From: Pseudomonas sp. CCC3.1
Lineage (GTDB): Bacteria > Pseudomonadota > Gammaproteobacteria > Pseudomonadales > Pseudomonadaceae
Reading direction: 5' to 3'
DNA length: 64,000 nucleotides
Assembly (NCBI RefSeq): GCF_034347405.1
Contig: NZ_CP133778.1
Location: 4,718,501 to 4,782,500 of the forward strand
Shown: positions 1-7,979 of the stretch, in pieces
Position numbering within the stretch: the stretch's first letter is position 1
Layout of the letters: every line of letters begins with the position of its first letter
Notes under the pieces: model-generated
The model's input: the letters and a program-made list of their open reading frames with translations, nothing else
What the model was told of the DNA's origin: nothing
Databases searched by the model: none
Position numbers and translations under genes: made by a program

Positions 1-417
1 AAGACCTACACCAACAACATGGTAGCGCTCAAGGCGGTGGAAAATGGCGAAGTCGCCACCGTTCTGGTGAACAACTATTACTGGTTTGCCCTGAAAAAAG
101 AAAAAGGCGAACTGGACTCCAAACTGCACTACTTCACCGATGGCGATGCAGGCGGCTTGATCACCGTGTCCAGCGCTGGCGTGATCAAGGCCAGCAAACA
201 CCCCAAAGAAGCCCAGCAACTGCTCGCCTACATGGCCAGCGAAGAGGGTCAGCGGGTGATCACCAACACCACCGCCGAATACCCGATGCGCAAAGGCATG
301 GTTTCGGAGCGCGGTCTCAAGCCGTTTGATGAGCTGCAAGCACCGAAGATCACGCCAGCCGACCTGGGCAACGCCGAAGAAGCGCTGGACCTCGAACGCG
401 AAACCGGCCTGCTCTGA
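1..417 (+). CDS. Iron(III) ABC transporter periplasmic binding protein, C-terminal part
   Basis: The reading frame is open from base 1, so the gene starts upstream of the window and only about 138 C-terminal residues are visible. The stretch NNYYWFAL carries the adjacent tyrosines that bind ferric iron in FbpA/HitA/SfuA-type proteins. It is followed by the family's GGLITVSSAGVIKASKHP segment and a typical tail ending in ETGLL. The protein would capture ferric iron in the periplasm and hand it to the permease encoded next. The stop codon overlaps the permease start by one base (TGATG), so the two are translationally coupled. Family assignment is confident; the exact substrate (free Fe3+ or a chelate) is inferred. 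Confidence 0.88.
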   Translation, partial: KTYTNNMVALKAVENGEVATVLVNNYYWFALKKEKGELDSKLHYFTDGDAGGLITVSSAGVIKASKHPKEAQQLLAYMASEEGQRVITNTTAEYPMRKGMVSERGLKPFDELQAPKITPADLGNAEEALDLERETGLL

Positions 418-1970
418 TGCTCTCTGCTGCCCACCCCGCGCGCTACTCCCTGAAACGCAAAAGACCGTCGATCTGGCTGTTGCTGCCTGTCCTGTTGCTG
501 GTCGGACTTAGCCTGCTGCCACTGCTGTATGTCGGCACCAAAGCCTGGCAAGCCGGGTGGGCGCAAGCGCTGAGCCTGCTCTGGCGGCCTTACGTGTTTG
601 GCCTGATGCGCAACACGTTGTTGCTGATGGTCGGCGTGACCGTGACCTGCGCGCTGGTCGGGTTGTCGCTGGCCTGGTTGCTGGAACGCAGCAACTTGCC
701 AGGGCGACGCCTGTGGGGCGTGATTCTGTGCCTGCCGTTTGCCGTCCCGGCGTTCGTCAGCAGCTTTACCTGGGTCTCGCTCAGCGCCAGCTTTGAAGGT
801 CTAGGCGGGGCGATTCTGGTGATGAGCCTGTCCAAATACCCACTGATTTTTTTGCCGGTCGCCGCCACCTTGCGCAACCTCGATCCGGCCCTTGAAGAAT
901 CAGCCCGCACCTTGGGTCAGAATCGCTGGGGGGTGTTTTTCAACATCACCCTGCCGCTGGTCTGGCCTTCGTTGCTGGCAGGCTCATTACTGATTGCTCT
1001 GCACATGCTGGTGGAATTCGGCGCGCTGTCGATCATCGGCCTGCAAACCTTCACCACCGCGATTTACCAGCAATTTGAGCTGGAGTTCAGCAACGCCAAT
1101 GCGGCGATGCTGTCTGCGGTGCTGCTGGTGATGTGCCTGAGCCTGTTGTGGCTGGAGCTGAAAGTACGCGGCAAAGGCCGACACATTCGCATCGGCCAAG
1201 GGGCTGCCAGACGCGCCGAACAAGTGCGACTGGGCAAGTGGTTATTGCTGGGGCAAGTGTATTGCTTGCTACTGGCAGTGATTGGCAGCGGCATTCCGCT
1301 GGGCATGCTGGTGTACTGGCTGGTCAAAGGCAGCTCGGCGGCATTCCCGGTGGCTGAGATTGGCGAAGCGCTGTTCTCGTCGTTGTCATTGGCACTGGGC
1401 GGCGCGGCACTGTGCCTGGTGCTGGCGGTGCCGGTGGGGTTGCTGGTGGTGCGCTACAAAGGCCAACTGGCCATCTGGGCCGAACGCCTGCCCTACCTGC
1501 TGCACGCGCTGCCCGGGCTGGTGATTGCGTTGGCGCTGGTGTACTTCTCGCTGCATTACGTGCCCGCGCTGTACCAGACCTCGGCATTGCTGCTGATCGC
1601 TTATGCGCTGCTGTTTTTGCCACTGGCACAGGCGCCGATCCGCACGGCGCTGAACAAAGCAGCGCCGCAACTGGAAGAAGCTGCGCGAACGTTGGGCGCT
1701 TCGTCGTTCTCGGCATTTTGCCGGGTGACGCTGCCGATCATCTTCCCGGCGCTGGGCGCAGCCTTCGCCCTAGTGTTTCTGGACGCCATGAAGGAACTGA
1801 CCGCGACCTTGCTGCTGAGCCCTACCGGGCTTAACACCTTGGCCACACAGGTCTGGTCGCACACCTCGAACATCGAGTTTGCGGCGGCGGCACCTTATGC
1901 GGCGTTGCTGATACTGGTGTCGGGATTGCCGGTGTATTTGCTGACAACGCGGATGTATTTGAGCCGCTGA
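417..1970 (+). CDS. Iron(III) ABC transporter permease (fused two-domain, FbpB/SfuB type)
   Basis: A 517-residue, very hydrophobic inner-membrane protein containing two tandem permease domains. Each has the ABC-permease EAA loop: EESARTLGQNRWGVF near residue 160 and EEAARTLGASSFSAF near residue 422. This duplication within one chain is the normal form in the FbpB/SfuB/HitB family, which moves ferric iron from the binding protein into the cytoplasm. It overlaps the binding-protein gene by one base. No ATPase gene follows; the next feature is a palindromic repeat and then a convergent chemoreceptor gene. The ATPase must therefore be encoded elsewhere or upstream of the window. Confidence 0.9.
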   Translation: MLSAAHPARYSLKRKRPSIWLLLPVLLLVGLSLLPLLYVGTKAWQAGWAQALSLLWRPYVFGLMRNTLLLMVGVTVTCALVGLSLAWLLERSNLPGRRLWGVILCLPFAVPAFVSSFTWVSLSASFEGLGGAILVMSLSKYPLIFLPVAATLRNLDPALEESARTLGQNRWGVFFNITLPLVWPSLLAGSLLIALHMLVEFGALSIIGLQTFTTAIYQQFELEFSNANAAMLSAVLLVMCLSLLWLELKVRGKGRHIRIGQGAARRAEQVRLGKWLLLGQVYCLLLAVIGSGIPLGMLVYWLVKGSSAAFPVAEIGEALFSSLSLALGGAALCLVLAVPVGLLVVRYKGQLAIWAERLPYLLHALPGLVIALALVYFSLHYVPALYQTSALLLIAYALLFLPLAQAPIRTALNKAAPQLEEAARTLGASSFSAFCRVTLPIIFPALGAAFALVFLDAMKELTATLLLSPTGLNTLATQVWSHTSNIEFAAAAPYAALLILVSGLPVYLLTTRMYLSR

Positions 1971-1978
1971 ACAGCACG

Positions 1979-2081
1979 TGTAGTCGCTGACGAGGTACGA
2001 AGGCTGCGATATGGGCCGCAGGACCGCTGTCTGGGGCCGCTTCGCGGCCCATCGCAGCCTCATTCTTCGACAGCGACTACA
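1979..2081. repeat. Long palindromic intergenic element (GTAGTCGCTG type)
   Basis: The outer arms TGTAGTCGCTG and CAGCGACTACA are exact complements. Inside them lie a second pair, GGCTGCGAT and ATCGCAGCC, and an inner hairpin GGGCCGC-TTC-GCGGCCC. The element fills the gap between two convergent genes, so it could also end transcription from both sides. A related element sits at 40997-41098. Confidence 0.8.
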
Positions 2082-2084
2082 GGT

Positions 2085-4019
2085 TTAGGCCCTGAACTGC
2101 CCCAAACTCGCTTTCAGTTGCGCTGCCAAACCATCCAATACCTTGCCGCTGGCCGTGGTCTGCGTCACCGCCTCTGCTGCGCGCTCTGCCTGGGCATGAA
2201 TCACTTCTACCCGCCCGCGCACCGCATGCGCACCCTGCGCCTGATGCGCCGCGGCTTTGGTGGCCTCACCGATGGCCGTGTGCACCTGCTCAACCGATGC
2301 CTGCACACTCTTCTGCAATTTCACGCTACCGCGCAACACGGCCAAGCCCTCATCGGCCTGACGCCCAGCCTGAGCAATCGCTGCCACGGCTTCTTTGGCG
2401 CCCTGCTGCAAGGCCACGATATGCGCCTGAATATCGCCTGTGGAGCTTTGCGTCTTGCTCGCCAGCGCACGGACCTCATCCGCCACCACGGCAAAGCCAC
2501 GACCCGTCTCACCGGCCCGCGCCGCTTCAATGGCCGCGTTCAGCGCCAACAAGTTAGTTTGCTCAGCGATGCCATGAATCACTGTCAGCACCACCTCGAT
2601 CTGCTCGCTTTGCTGCGCCAGCCGCTCGATGACCTTGGCGCCCGCCCCCACTTGCCCGGCCAGCGCTTCGATCAAGCCCCCCACTTGCGCAGAAGTACGG
2701 GTGTTTTCATCGGTCGCCTGACGAATATCCACCACCTGCTTGAGCGCCGCCTGCATTGCCTGGCTCTCAGACTGCGCGTCATCGGCCATGGTCGACAGCG
2801 CCTTGAGGCTCTGCGCCACTTCATCACGCTGCAACTGCGCGGCCGCATCCGCCCCGGCATTGCGCACGCTCATGGCACCAATCTCGACCCCGGTGCGCTG
2901 CGCCACATCCCCCGCCTCCCGCACGATGGGCTGCAATTTGTCGACAAAGCGATTGACCGCCGCTGCCATGTCGCCAATTTCGTCCTTGCTGTTCAGGCCC
3001 ACACGCTTGGTCAAATCGCCATCGCCCGCCGCCAGATCATTCAGCGCCGCAATCAACAGCAGTAATTTGTTGACCACACGCCTGCCCAACACCACCGCCA
3101 GCAACAGCAAGACGCCCAAGCCCACCAGCGCCAGGCTCAAACCGATACGCCAGCGCAAGGTGTCTGCCGCGTCGCGCACCGTCAGCGCCGTATTGGCTTG
3201 CATCTGCGCCGCCGCAGCCTGAGCCGACTGCAAACGCGCGCCCAACGCCTTTGAGCTGTCGCTCGCCGCACCTTGCAGGCTTTCGTCGACCAAGTGCTCA
3301 CTGCTTTGGATCAACACGGCAAAGCGCTTATCCAAAGCCGCCAGTTCTTGCTCAACCGACGCAGTGGAAACCCCCATCAAGACTTTGCCGATCTCAACCC
3401 CATTAGGGCTGATAGGCGCTTCGAGGTAGTACACCGCCGGGTCGCTGCGCGCCGCATCCAGCACTTTGTCCAGCGCTCGCTCGCCCTTGCCCTTTTCCAG
3501 CAGCGCTTGGTTGATGGGGTTGTCTCGATTGAGATAACGCGTCAGGTGTTGCCCCGTCGCGTCGTCGTATACCACGAACAACACATTGGGATTTCGCTGC
3601 GCACGGCGCGCGAATTCAGACAGCGCAGGCACATCGTTGTCCCATATGGCACGGGGCGCAACAGACGCCAGCAATTGCGCCATGTCATTCGCCGAGTCCT
3701 TGAGGCTCTTCTCCAGCGTTTCCCACAGTTGCATTTGCTCCTCTTTCAGACGCGGCGCCAAGCCTGCGCTCAGACGCTGACGAGTGCTGGCAGACAAGCC
3801 GTCAAGGCTGCTTTTGACCTCACGGTCGGCCTGCGCCAGTTCAGCCGAGAGCTTTTGACTGTCAGAGGCCAGACCCGCGTCTAAATCAGACTCCAGCGCC
3901 GTGACCGTGCTCCGTGTGAGTGCCACCGCCACCAGCACTTGCACCAAAAGGGCGATACCGAGGGTAACGAATACAGGCCGCAGCAAACGGCTTTGTAACA
4001 ATGAGAGAACGGCAGACAC
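2085..4019 (-). CDS. Methyl-accepting chemotaxis protein
   Basis: A transmembrane chemoreceptor of 644 residues. It has an N-terminal membrane helix (about residues 10-33), a periplasmic sensing region of roughly 270 residues rich in helices, and a second membrane helix near 295-315 (ALVGLGVLLLLAVVLG). A HAMP linker follows, then a cytoplasmic signalling domain with the conserved hairpin tip GIAEQTNLLALNAAIEAARAG. The ligand cannot be read from sequence. I chose a GTG start at 4019 because GAGGGG lies just upstream and the reading fits the membrane helix; the ATG at 4076 would add 19 residues without a ribosome site. It is convergent with the iron permease gene and lies downstream of purA on the same strand. 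Confidence 0.9.
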   Translation of the reverse strand: MSAVLSLLQSRLLRPVFVTLGIALLVQVLVAVALTRSTVTALESDLDAGLASDSQKLSAELAQADREVKSSLDGLSASTRQRLSAGLAPRLKEEQMQLWETLEKSLKDSANDMAQLLASVAPRAIWDNDVPALSEFARRAQRNPNVLFVVYDDATGQHLTRYLNRDNPINQALLEKGKGERALDKVLDAARSDPAVYYLEAPISPNGVEIGKVLMGVSTASVEQELAALDKRFAVLIQSSEHLVDESLQGAASDSSKALGARLQSAQAAAAQMQANTALTVRDAADTLRWRIGLSLALVGLGVLLLLAVVLGRRVVNKLLLLIAALNDLAAGDGDLTKRVGLNSKDEIGDMAAAVNRFVDKLQPIVREAGDVAQRTGVEIGAMSVRNAGADAAAQLQRDEVAQSLKALSTMADDAQSESQAMQAALKQVVDIRQATDENTRTSAQVGGLIEALAGQVGAGAKVIERLAQQSEQIEVVLTVIHGIAEQTNLLALNAAIEAARAGETGRGFAVVADEVRALASKTQSSTGDIQAHIVALQQGAKEAVAAIAQAGRQADEGLAVLRGSVKLQKSVQASVEQVHTAIGEATKAAAHQAQGAHAVRGRVEVIHAQAERAAEAVTQTTASGKVLDGLAAQLKASLGQFRA

Positions 4020-4043
4020 AGAAAACCCCTCTACAACGGTGCC

Positions 4044-4049
4044 ATTATA
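4044..4049 (-). promoter_or_regulatory. Possible -10 box of the chemoreceptor gene
   Basis: On the minus strand a perfect TATAAT lies 24 bases upstream of the GTG start. The best -35 candidate, TTGAAA, is 21 bases away, which is longer than usual, so this is a weak call. Confidence 0.3.
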
Positions 4050-4105
4050 TTGATGGCACACTAATGGCATTTTCAAAGCAAGGGTCGTGCCGCAGGCCTG
4101 CTTAC

Positions 4106-4173
4106 TGTAGGAGCGAGCTTGCCTCGCGAGCGTTTAGAAGATCAAAAGATCGCGAGGCAAGCTCGCTCCTACA
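4106..4173. repeat. REP palindrome, GTAGGAGCGAGC type
   Basis: TGTAGGAGCGAGCTTGCCTC and its reverse complement face each other around an ATCAAAAGAT-type centre. The same element recurs at 20711, 26176, 39630 and 54767, with altered copies at 7052 and 37511. Confidence 0.88.
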
Positions 4174-4180
4174 AAGGGCT

Positions 4181-4214
4181 AAAACAACAAAGGGCCCCTA
4201 AGGGCCCTTTGTTT
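4181..4214 (-). terminator. Terminator of purA
   Basis: The nine-base stem AAAGGGCCC / GGGCCCTTT (4189-4197 and 4202-4210) has a four-base loop. Read leftward it is followed by GTTGTTTT, just after the purA stop codon. Confidence 0.85.
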
Positions 4215-4228
4215 TGTATCGCGACGTG

Positions 4229-5518
4229 TTACGCGAACGGGTGACGCAGAACGATGGTTTCGTTGCGGTCCGGACCTGTCGAGACGATGTCGATCGGTGC
4301 GCCGATCAGTGCTTCTACGCGCTTGATGTAAGCGCGGGCGTTCTCTGGCAGCTCTTCCAGGGTTTTGGCACCCACGGTCGATTCAGTCCAGCCCGGTACG
4401 GTTTCGTACACAGGCTCCAGGCCTACGTAGCTGTCAGCGTCAGTCGGCGCCACTTCAACACCGTTTGCATCTTTGTAGCCGACACAGATGTTGATGGTTT
4501 CCAGACCGTCGAGTACGTCCAGCTTGGTCAGGCAGATGCCCGAGATGCTGTTCACATCGATAGCGCGACGCAGGATAACGGCGTCGAACCAGCCGCAACG
4601 ACGAGCACGGCCGGTGGTAGCACCGAACTCGTGACCTTGTTTGGCCAAGTGCGCGCCAACGTCGTCGAACAGCTCAGTCGGGAACGGGCCCGAACCTACG
4701 CGAGTGGTGTAAGCCTTGGTGATGCCCAGGATGTAGTCCAGGAACATCGGGCCAACGCCCGAACCAGTCGCAACGCCACCGGCTGTGGTGTTGGAGCTGG
4801 TGACGTACGGGTAGGTACCGTGGTCGATGTCCAGCAACGAACCTTGAGCGCCTTCGAACATGATGTCTTTGCCAGCGCGACGCAGGTCGTGCAGCTCAGC
4901 AGTCACGTCCAGCATCAGCGGCTTCAGCAGCTCGGCGTATTCTTTGCACTCGGCCAGCGTCTTGTCGAAGTCGATGGCGGTTTCTTTGTAGTAACCGACC
5001 AGCATGAAGTTGTGGTAATCCACCAGCTCACGCAGTTTGGCTTCGAAACGCGGCATGTTCAGCAGGTCGCCAACACGCAGGCCACGACGAGCAACCTTGT
5101 CTTCGTAAGCAGGGCCGATGCCACGACCGGTAGTACCGATCTTCAGCTCGCCACGGGCTTTTTCACGGGCCTGGTCCAGTGCAACGTGGAACGACAGGAT
5201 CAGCGGGCAGGACGGGCTGATACGCAGGCGCTCGCGCACCGGTACGCCTTTCTCTTCCAGCTTGATGATTTCACGCAACAGGGCGTCGGGAGCAACCACC
5301 ACGCCGTTACCGATCAGGCACTGCACGCCTTCGCGCAGTACGCCCGACGGGATCAGGTGCAGAACGGTTTTTTCGCCGTCGATTACCAAGGTGTGGCCAG
5401 CGTTGTGGCCACCTTGGTAGCGCACTACAGCGGCAGCATGTTCGGTCAGCAGATCAACGATCTTGCCTTTGCCCTCATCACCCCATTGGGTGCCCAGGAC
5501 TACGACATTCTTACCCAT
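4229..5518 (-). CDS. purA: Adenylosuccinate synthetase
   Basis: Joins IMP and aspartate using GTP to make adenylosuccinate, the first committed step to AMP. The 429-residue length is the usual bacterial one. The protein starts MGKNVVVLGTQWGDEGKGK, the P-loop region with the catalytic Asp, and contains GHTLVIDG with the catalytic His. Further on come GTTGRGIGPAYEDK and the C-terminal guanine-binding TKLDVLDG. The start at 5518 was chosen because it matches the universal N-terminus and has AGGA upstream; an ATG five codons earlier lacks support. It is the last gene of a long leftward block, 57 bases after hisZ, and is followed by a strong terminator. Confidence 0.98.
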   Translation of the reverse strand: MGKNVVVLGTQWGDEGKGKIVDLLTEHAAAVVRYQGGHNAGHTLVIDGEKTVLHLIPSGVLREGVQCLIGNGVVVAPDALLREIIKLEEKGVPVRERLRISPSCPLILSFHVALDQAREKARGELKIGTTGRGIGPAYEDKVARRGLRVGDLLNMPRFEAKLRELVDYHNFMLVGYYKETAIDFDKTLAECKEYAELLKPLMLDVTAELHDLRRAGKDIMFEGAQGSLLDIDHGTYPYVTSSNTTAGGVATGSGVGPMFLDYILGITKAYTTRVGSGPFPTELFDDVGAHLAKQGHEFGATTGRARRCGWFDAVILRRAIDVNSISGICLTKLDVLDGLETINICVGYKDANGVEVAPTDADSYVGLEPVYETVPGWTESTVGAKTLEELPENARAYIKRVEALIGAPIDIVSTGPDRNETIVLRHPFA

Positions 5519-5575
5519 AACACTTGTCCTCATTCGCGCAAACTTGGTGCCGGCAACAACCGCCGGCAGGAAAAC

Positions 5576-6763
5576 TCAAGAAACCAGCGGCACTACTTGC
5601 CACAAGCCGTTCTGCTGAATCAATTGGCGGTCGCAGTCCGCATCACGGGCGGCGGCTTGTGGCTGCCCAGGCAACGCCTGAACCACACGCTGACCTTCAC
5701 TGCGAAGCTGGCAAACTTGCTGCCAGAGTGCCGCATCTGTGCTGTCAGGCATCCAGATACCGCCAGACGGTAACTCGACTTCAGCACGCCCCAGGGTCAC
5801 CAGGGTTTTCAAATCGGTCGAAAAGCCGGTCGCTGGACGGGCACGCCCGAACACAGCACCGATGTCGTCATAACGACCGCCCTGAGCGATGGAATCTCCA
5901 ACGCCCGGTACAAAGACCGCAAACACCACACCTGTGTGGTAGTGATACCCACGCAACTCACCCAGGTCAAAATACAGCGGCAACTGCGGGAAACGCACAG
6001 ACAACCGCTCGGCAATTGCCAGCAAATCGTCCAGAGCTGCCAGGACCGGGGCCGGAGCCTTGGCCAGACGCTCACGCGCAGCAACCAGCACTTCGCGGCC
6101 GCCACACAATCCAACCAATGCCTGAAGCATGCCTGCCAAATCAGCCGGCAAGCCTTCGGTCAAGGCCGTTACTTCGTCGATCGCCTTGCGTTGCAGGGCG
6201 TCGAACAATTGTTGTTCCACTTCAACCGACAGGTTGGCCGCACGGGCCAGCCCACGGTAAATGCCTACATGCCCTAGGTCCATGTGCACATCAGGCACGT
6301 CGGCCAGTTGCAACATCGCCAGCATCAGGCTGATGACTTCTACGTCGCTGCTCGGGCTTGCATCGCCATACAACTCGGCACCCAACTGGATCGGGCTACG
6401 CGAGGATGACAACGCGCGCGGCTGAGCATGCAGCACGCTACCGGCGTAGCACAGACGGCTCGGGCCTTCGCGGCGCAAGGTATGCGCATCGATGCGCGCC
6501 ACTTGCGGCGTGATGTCGGCACGAAAACCCATCTGGCGACCCGTTTTGGGGTCAATAACCTTGAAGGTCCGCAAGTCGAGATCCTGGCCAGCCCCTGTCA
6601 ACAAGGACTCCAGGTATTCGATATGCGGGGTGACGACGAACTCATAGCCCCAGCTCTGGAACAGATCCAACACCTGACGCCGCGCCACTTCAATGCGGGC
6701 TGCCTCAGGTGGAAGTACTTCTTCGATGCCATCTGGCAGAAGCCAGCGGTCTACCGTTGCCAT
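5576..6763 (-). CDS. hisZ: ATP phosphoribosyltransferase regulatory subunit
   Basis: A catalytically inactive relative of histidyl-tRNA synthetase that partners the short form of HisG and is needed for its activity and histidine feedback in the first step of histidine synthesis. The 395-residue protein starts MATVDRWLLPDGIEEVLPPEA. It keeps class II synthetase features such as GYEFVVTPHIEYLESL and FRADITPQVARID, but lacks the C-terminal anticodon domain of true HisS. The start at 6763 fits the family; the longer frame to 6847 would run back into a terminator. hisG is not in the window. Lying between hflC and purA is the usual pseudomonad placement. Confidence 0.94.
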   Translation of the reverse strand: MATVDRWLLPDGIEEVLPPEAARIEVARRQVLDLFQSWGYEFVVTPHIEYLESLLTGAGQDLDLRTFKVIDPKTGRQMGFRADITPQVARIDAHTLRREGPSRLCYAGSVLHAQPRALSSSRSPIQLGAELYGDASPSSDVEVISLMLAMLQLADVPDVHMDLGHVGIYRGLARAANLSVEVEQQLFDALQRKAIDEVTALTEGLPADLAGMLQALVGLCGGREVLVAARERLAKAPAPVLAALDDLLAIAERLSVRFPQLPLYFDLGELRGYHYHTGVVFAVFVPGVGDSIAQGGRYDDIGAVFGRARPATGFSTDLKTLVTLGRAEVELPSGGIWMPDSTDAALWQQVCQLRSEGQRVVQALPGQPQAAARDADCDRQLIQQNGLWQVVPLVS

Positions 6764-6849
6764 TACGCCATTCCCCTGTGATCCGGGCGGCCAGCCAGCA
6801 GGCGAGCCTTGAGTAAAGCAGAACGTGGCTGTGTCTTCAGCGCGCACAG

Positions 6850-6872
6850 CAAAAAAGCCTGAATGACAGGCT
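6850..6872 (-). terminator. Second leftward terminator upstream of hisZ
   Basis: On the minus strand AGCCTG-TCATT-CAGGCT is followed by six T. It lies about 87 bases before the hisZ start and 66 bases after another terminator. It either attenuates hisZ or ends a small separate transcript. Confidence 0.7.
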
Positions 6873-6938
6873 CAGCACATTCCTCGAAAAATCTGCCGAC
6901 GCTGTAACAGCCATTCGGTCAATCAAACATGCAGACGC

Positions 6939-6962
6939 AAAAAAGCCGGGAATTTCCCGGCT
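6939..6962 (-). terminator. Terminator after hflC
   Basis: On the minus strand AGCCGGG-AAATT-CCCGGCT is followed by a run of T. It ends the hfq-hflX-hflK-hflC transcript after the REP at 7052. Confidence 0.82.
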
Positions 6963-7051
6963 GCCGCATCATACACACGTTTTCTAAAAGGATCACCCCG
7001 CGAGGCAATTTGCCCGCCCGGCGGAGTGCGTGTACAGGATGCTTTTTTGCT

Positions 7052-7102
7052 GCAGGAGCGAGCTTTCAAGATCAAAAGATCGCGAGGCAAGCTCGCTCCT
7101 AC
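7052..7102. repeat. REP palindrome with a shortened left arm
   Basis: The right arm is intact (GCGAGGCAAGCTCGCTCCTAC). The left arm has lost the GCCTCGCGA part and reads GCAGGAGCGAGCTTTC. It is a degraded copy of the 4106-type element. Confidence 0.75.
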
Positions 7103-7109
7103 CGGTTTA

Positions 7110-7979
7110 CTACGGCTTGGACTTTTCCAGGTAGCGGAAGAAGTCGCTGCTTGGGTCCAGAACCAGTACGTCGCTCTTGTTCGCAAAGCTTTCGCGGTAA
7201 GCGCGCAGGCTGCGATAGAACTTGTAGAACTCTTGGTCTTGACCATAAGCCTTGGCGTAAATCGCCGCTGCCTGGGCATCACCATCACCGCGTGCTTCTT
7301 CGGACTGGCGATAAGCCTCGGCCACCAGAACACGACGTTGACGGTCGGCGTCAGCACGAATGCCTTCTGCCAGTTCGTTACCCTTGGCCCGATGCTCACG
7401 TGCTTCACGCTCACGCTCGGTGCTCATACGTTCGAAAACGCTGCGGTTTACTTCTTTAGGCAGGTCAATGGCCTTGACGCGAACGTCGACCACTTCGATA
7501 CCCAACTCTTTTTCAGCCATTTTGTTCAGCGATGCGGTGATGTCAGCCATCAGTGCATCACGCTCACCCGACACCACTTCGTGCAGGGTGCGCTTACCGA
7601 ACTGGTCACGCAGGCCCGACTCCAGACGACGCGACAGGCGCTCGTCAGCAATCTGCTTCATGCCCGAGGTCGCGGTGTAGAAGCGCTCGGCATCTTTCAC
7701 ACGCCACTTGGCGAAGGCATCAACCATGACCGCTTTCTTTTCCAGCGTCAGAAAACGCTGAGTCGGCGCGTCCAGCGTCATCAGGCGGGCGTCGAACTTG
7801 CGCACCTGGTTAACGTAAGGAATCTTCACGTGCAGGCCCGGCTGAACATCCGCCTGAACCACACGGCCGAAGCGCAACAGCACGGCACGCTCGGTTTGCG
7901 AGACGATGTAGAAGCTGTTCCAGGCAACGATCGCCACGACAACGGCAACAATAAGGGCGATCAGCGATTTATTGCTCAT
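7110..7979 (-). CDS. hflC: HflC, membrane regulator of protease FtsH
   Basis: With HflK it forms a large cage of SPFH/band-7 proteins around the AAA protease FtsH in the inner membrane and limits access of membrane substrates. The 289-residue protein has one N-terminal membrane helix (LIALIVAVVVAIVAW) and the typical SQTERAVLLRFG strand. The SPFH domain is followed by a long Ala/Glu/Arg helix (EREREAREHRAKGNELAEGI). Its ATG overlaps the hflK stop by one base. The C-terminus FFRYLEKSKP is family-like. Confidence 0.96.
   Translation of the reverse strand: MSNKSLIALIVAVVVAIVAWNSFYIVSQTERAVLLRFGRVVQADVQPGLHVKIPYVNQVRKFDARLMTLDAPTQRFLTLEKKAVMVDAFAKWRVKDAERFYTATSGMKQIADERLSRRLESGLRDQFGKRTLHEVVSGERDALMADITASLNKMAEKELGIEVVDVRVKAIDLPKEVNRSVFERMSTEREREAREHRAKGNELAEGIRADADRQRRVLVAEAYRQSEEARGDGDAQAAAIYAKAYGQDQEFYKFYRSLRAYRESFANKSDVLVLDPSSDFFRYLEKSKP

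Larger units (their letters stand above)
6764..7109. other. Intergenic stretch between hflC and hisZ
   Basis: No protein-coding gene is visible here. From right to left it holds a REP with a shortened left arm (7052-7102), a terminator (6939-6962), a 66-base spacer and a second terminator (6850-6872), both reading leftward. An 86-base hisZ leader follows. A small DUF2065/YjeT-type gene that I recall at this position in P. aeruginosa was looked for on both strands and not seen. Confidence 0.6.

Noticed and set aside
4054..4069. TGGCACACTAATGGCA, a good match to a sigma-54 promoter on the plus strand
   Set aside because: It points away from the chemoreceptor into a REP and the purA terminator, with no gene to serve.
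4214..5773. A 519-codon open frame antisense to purA and into hisZ
   Set aside because: It spans two real genes and the purA terminator, and has no recognisable protein.
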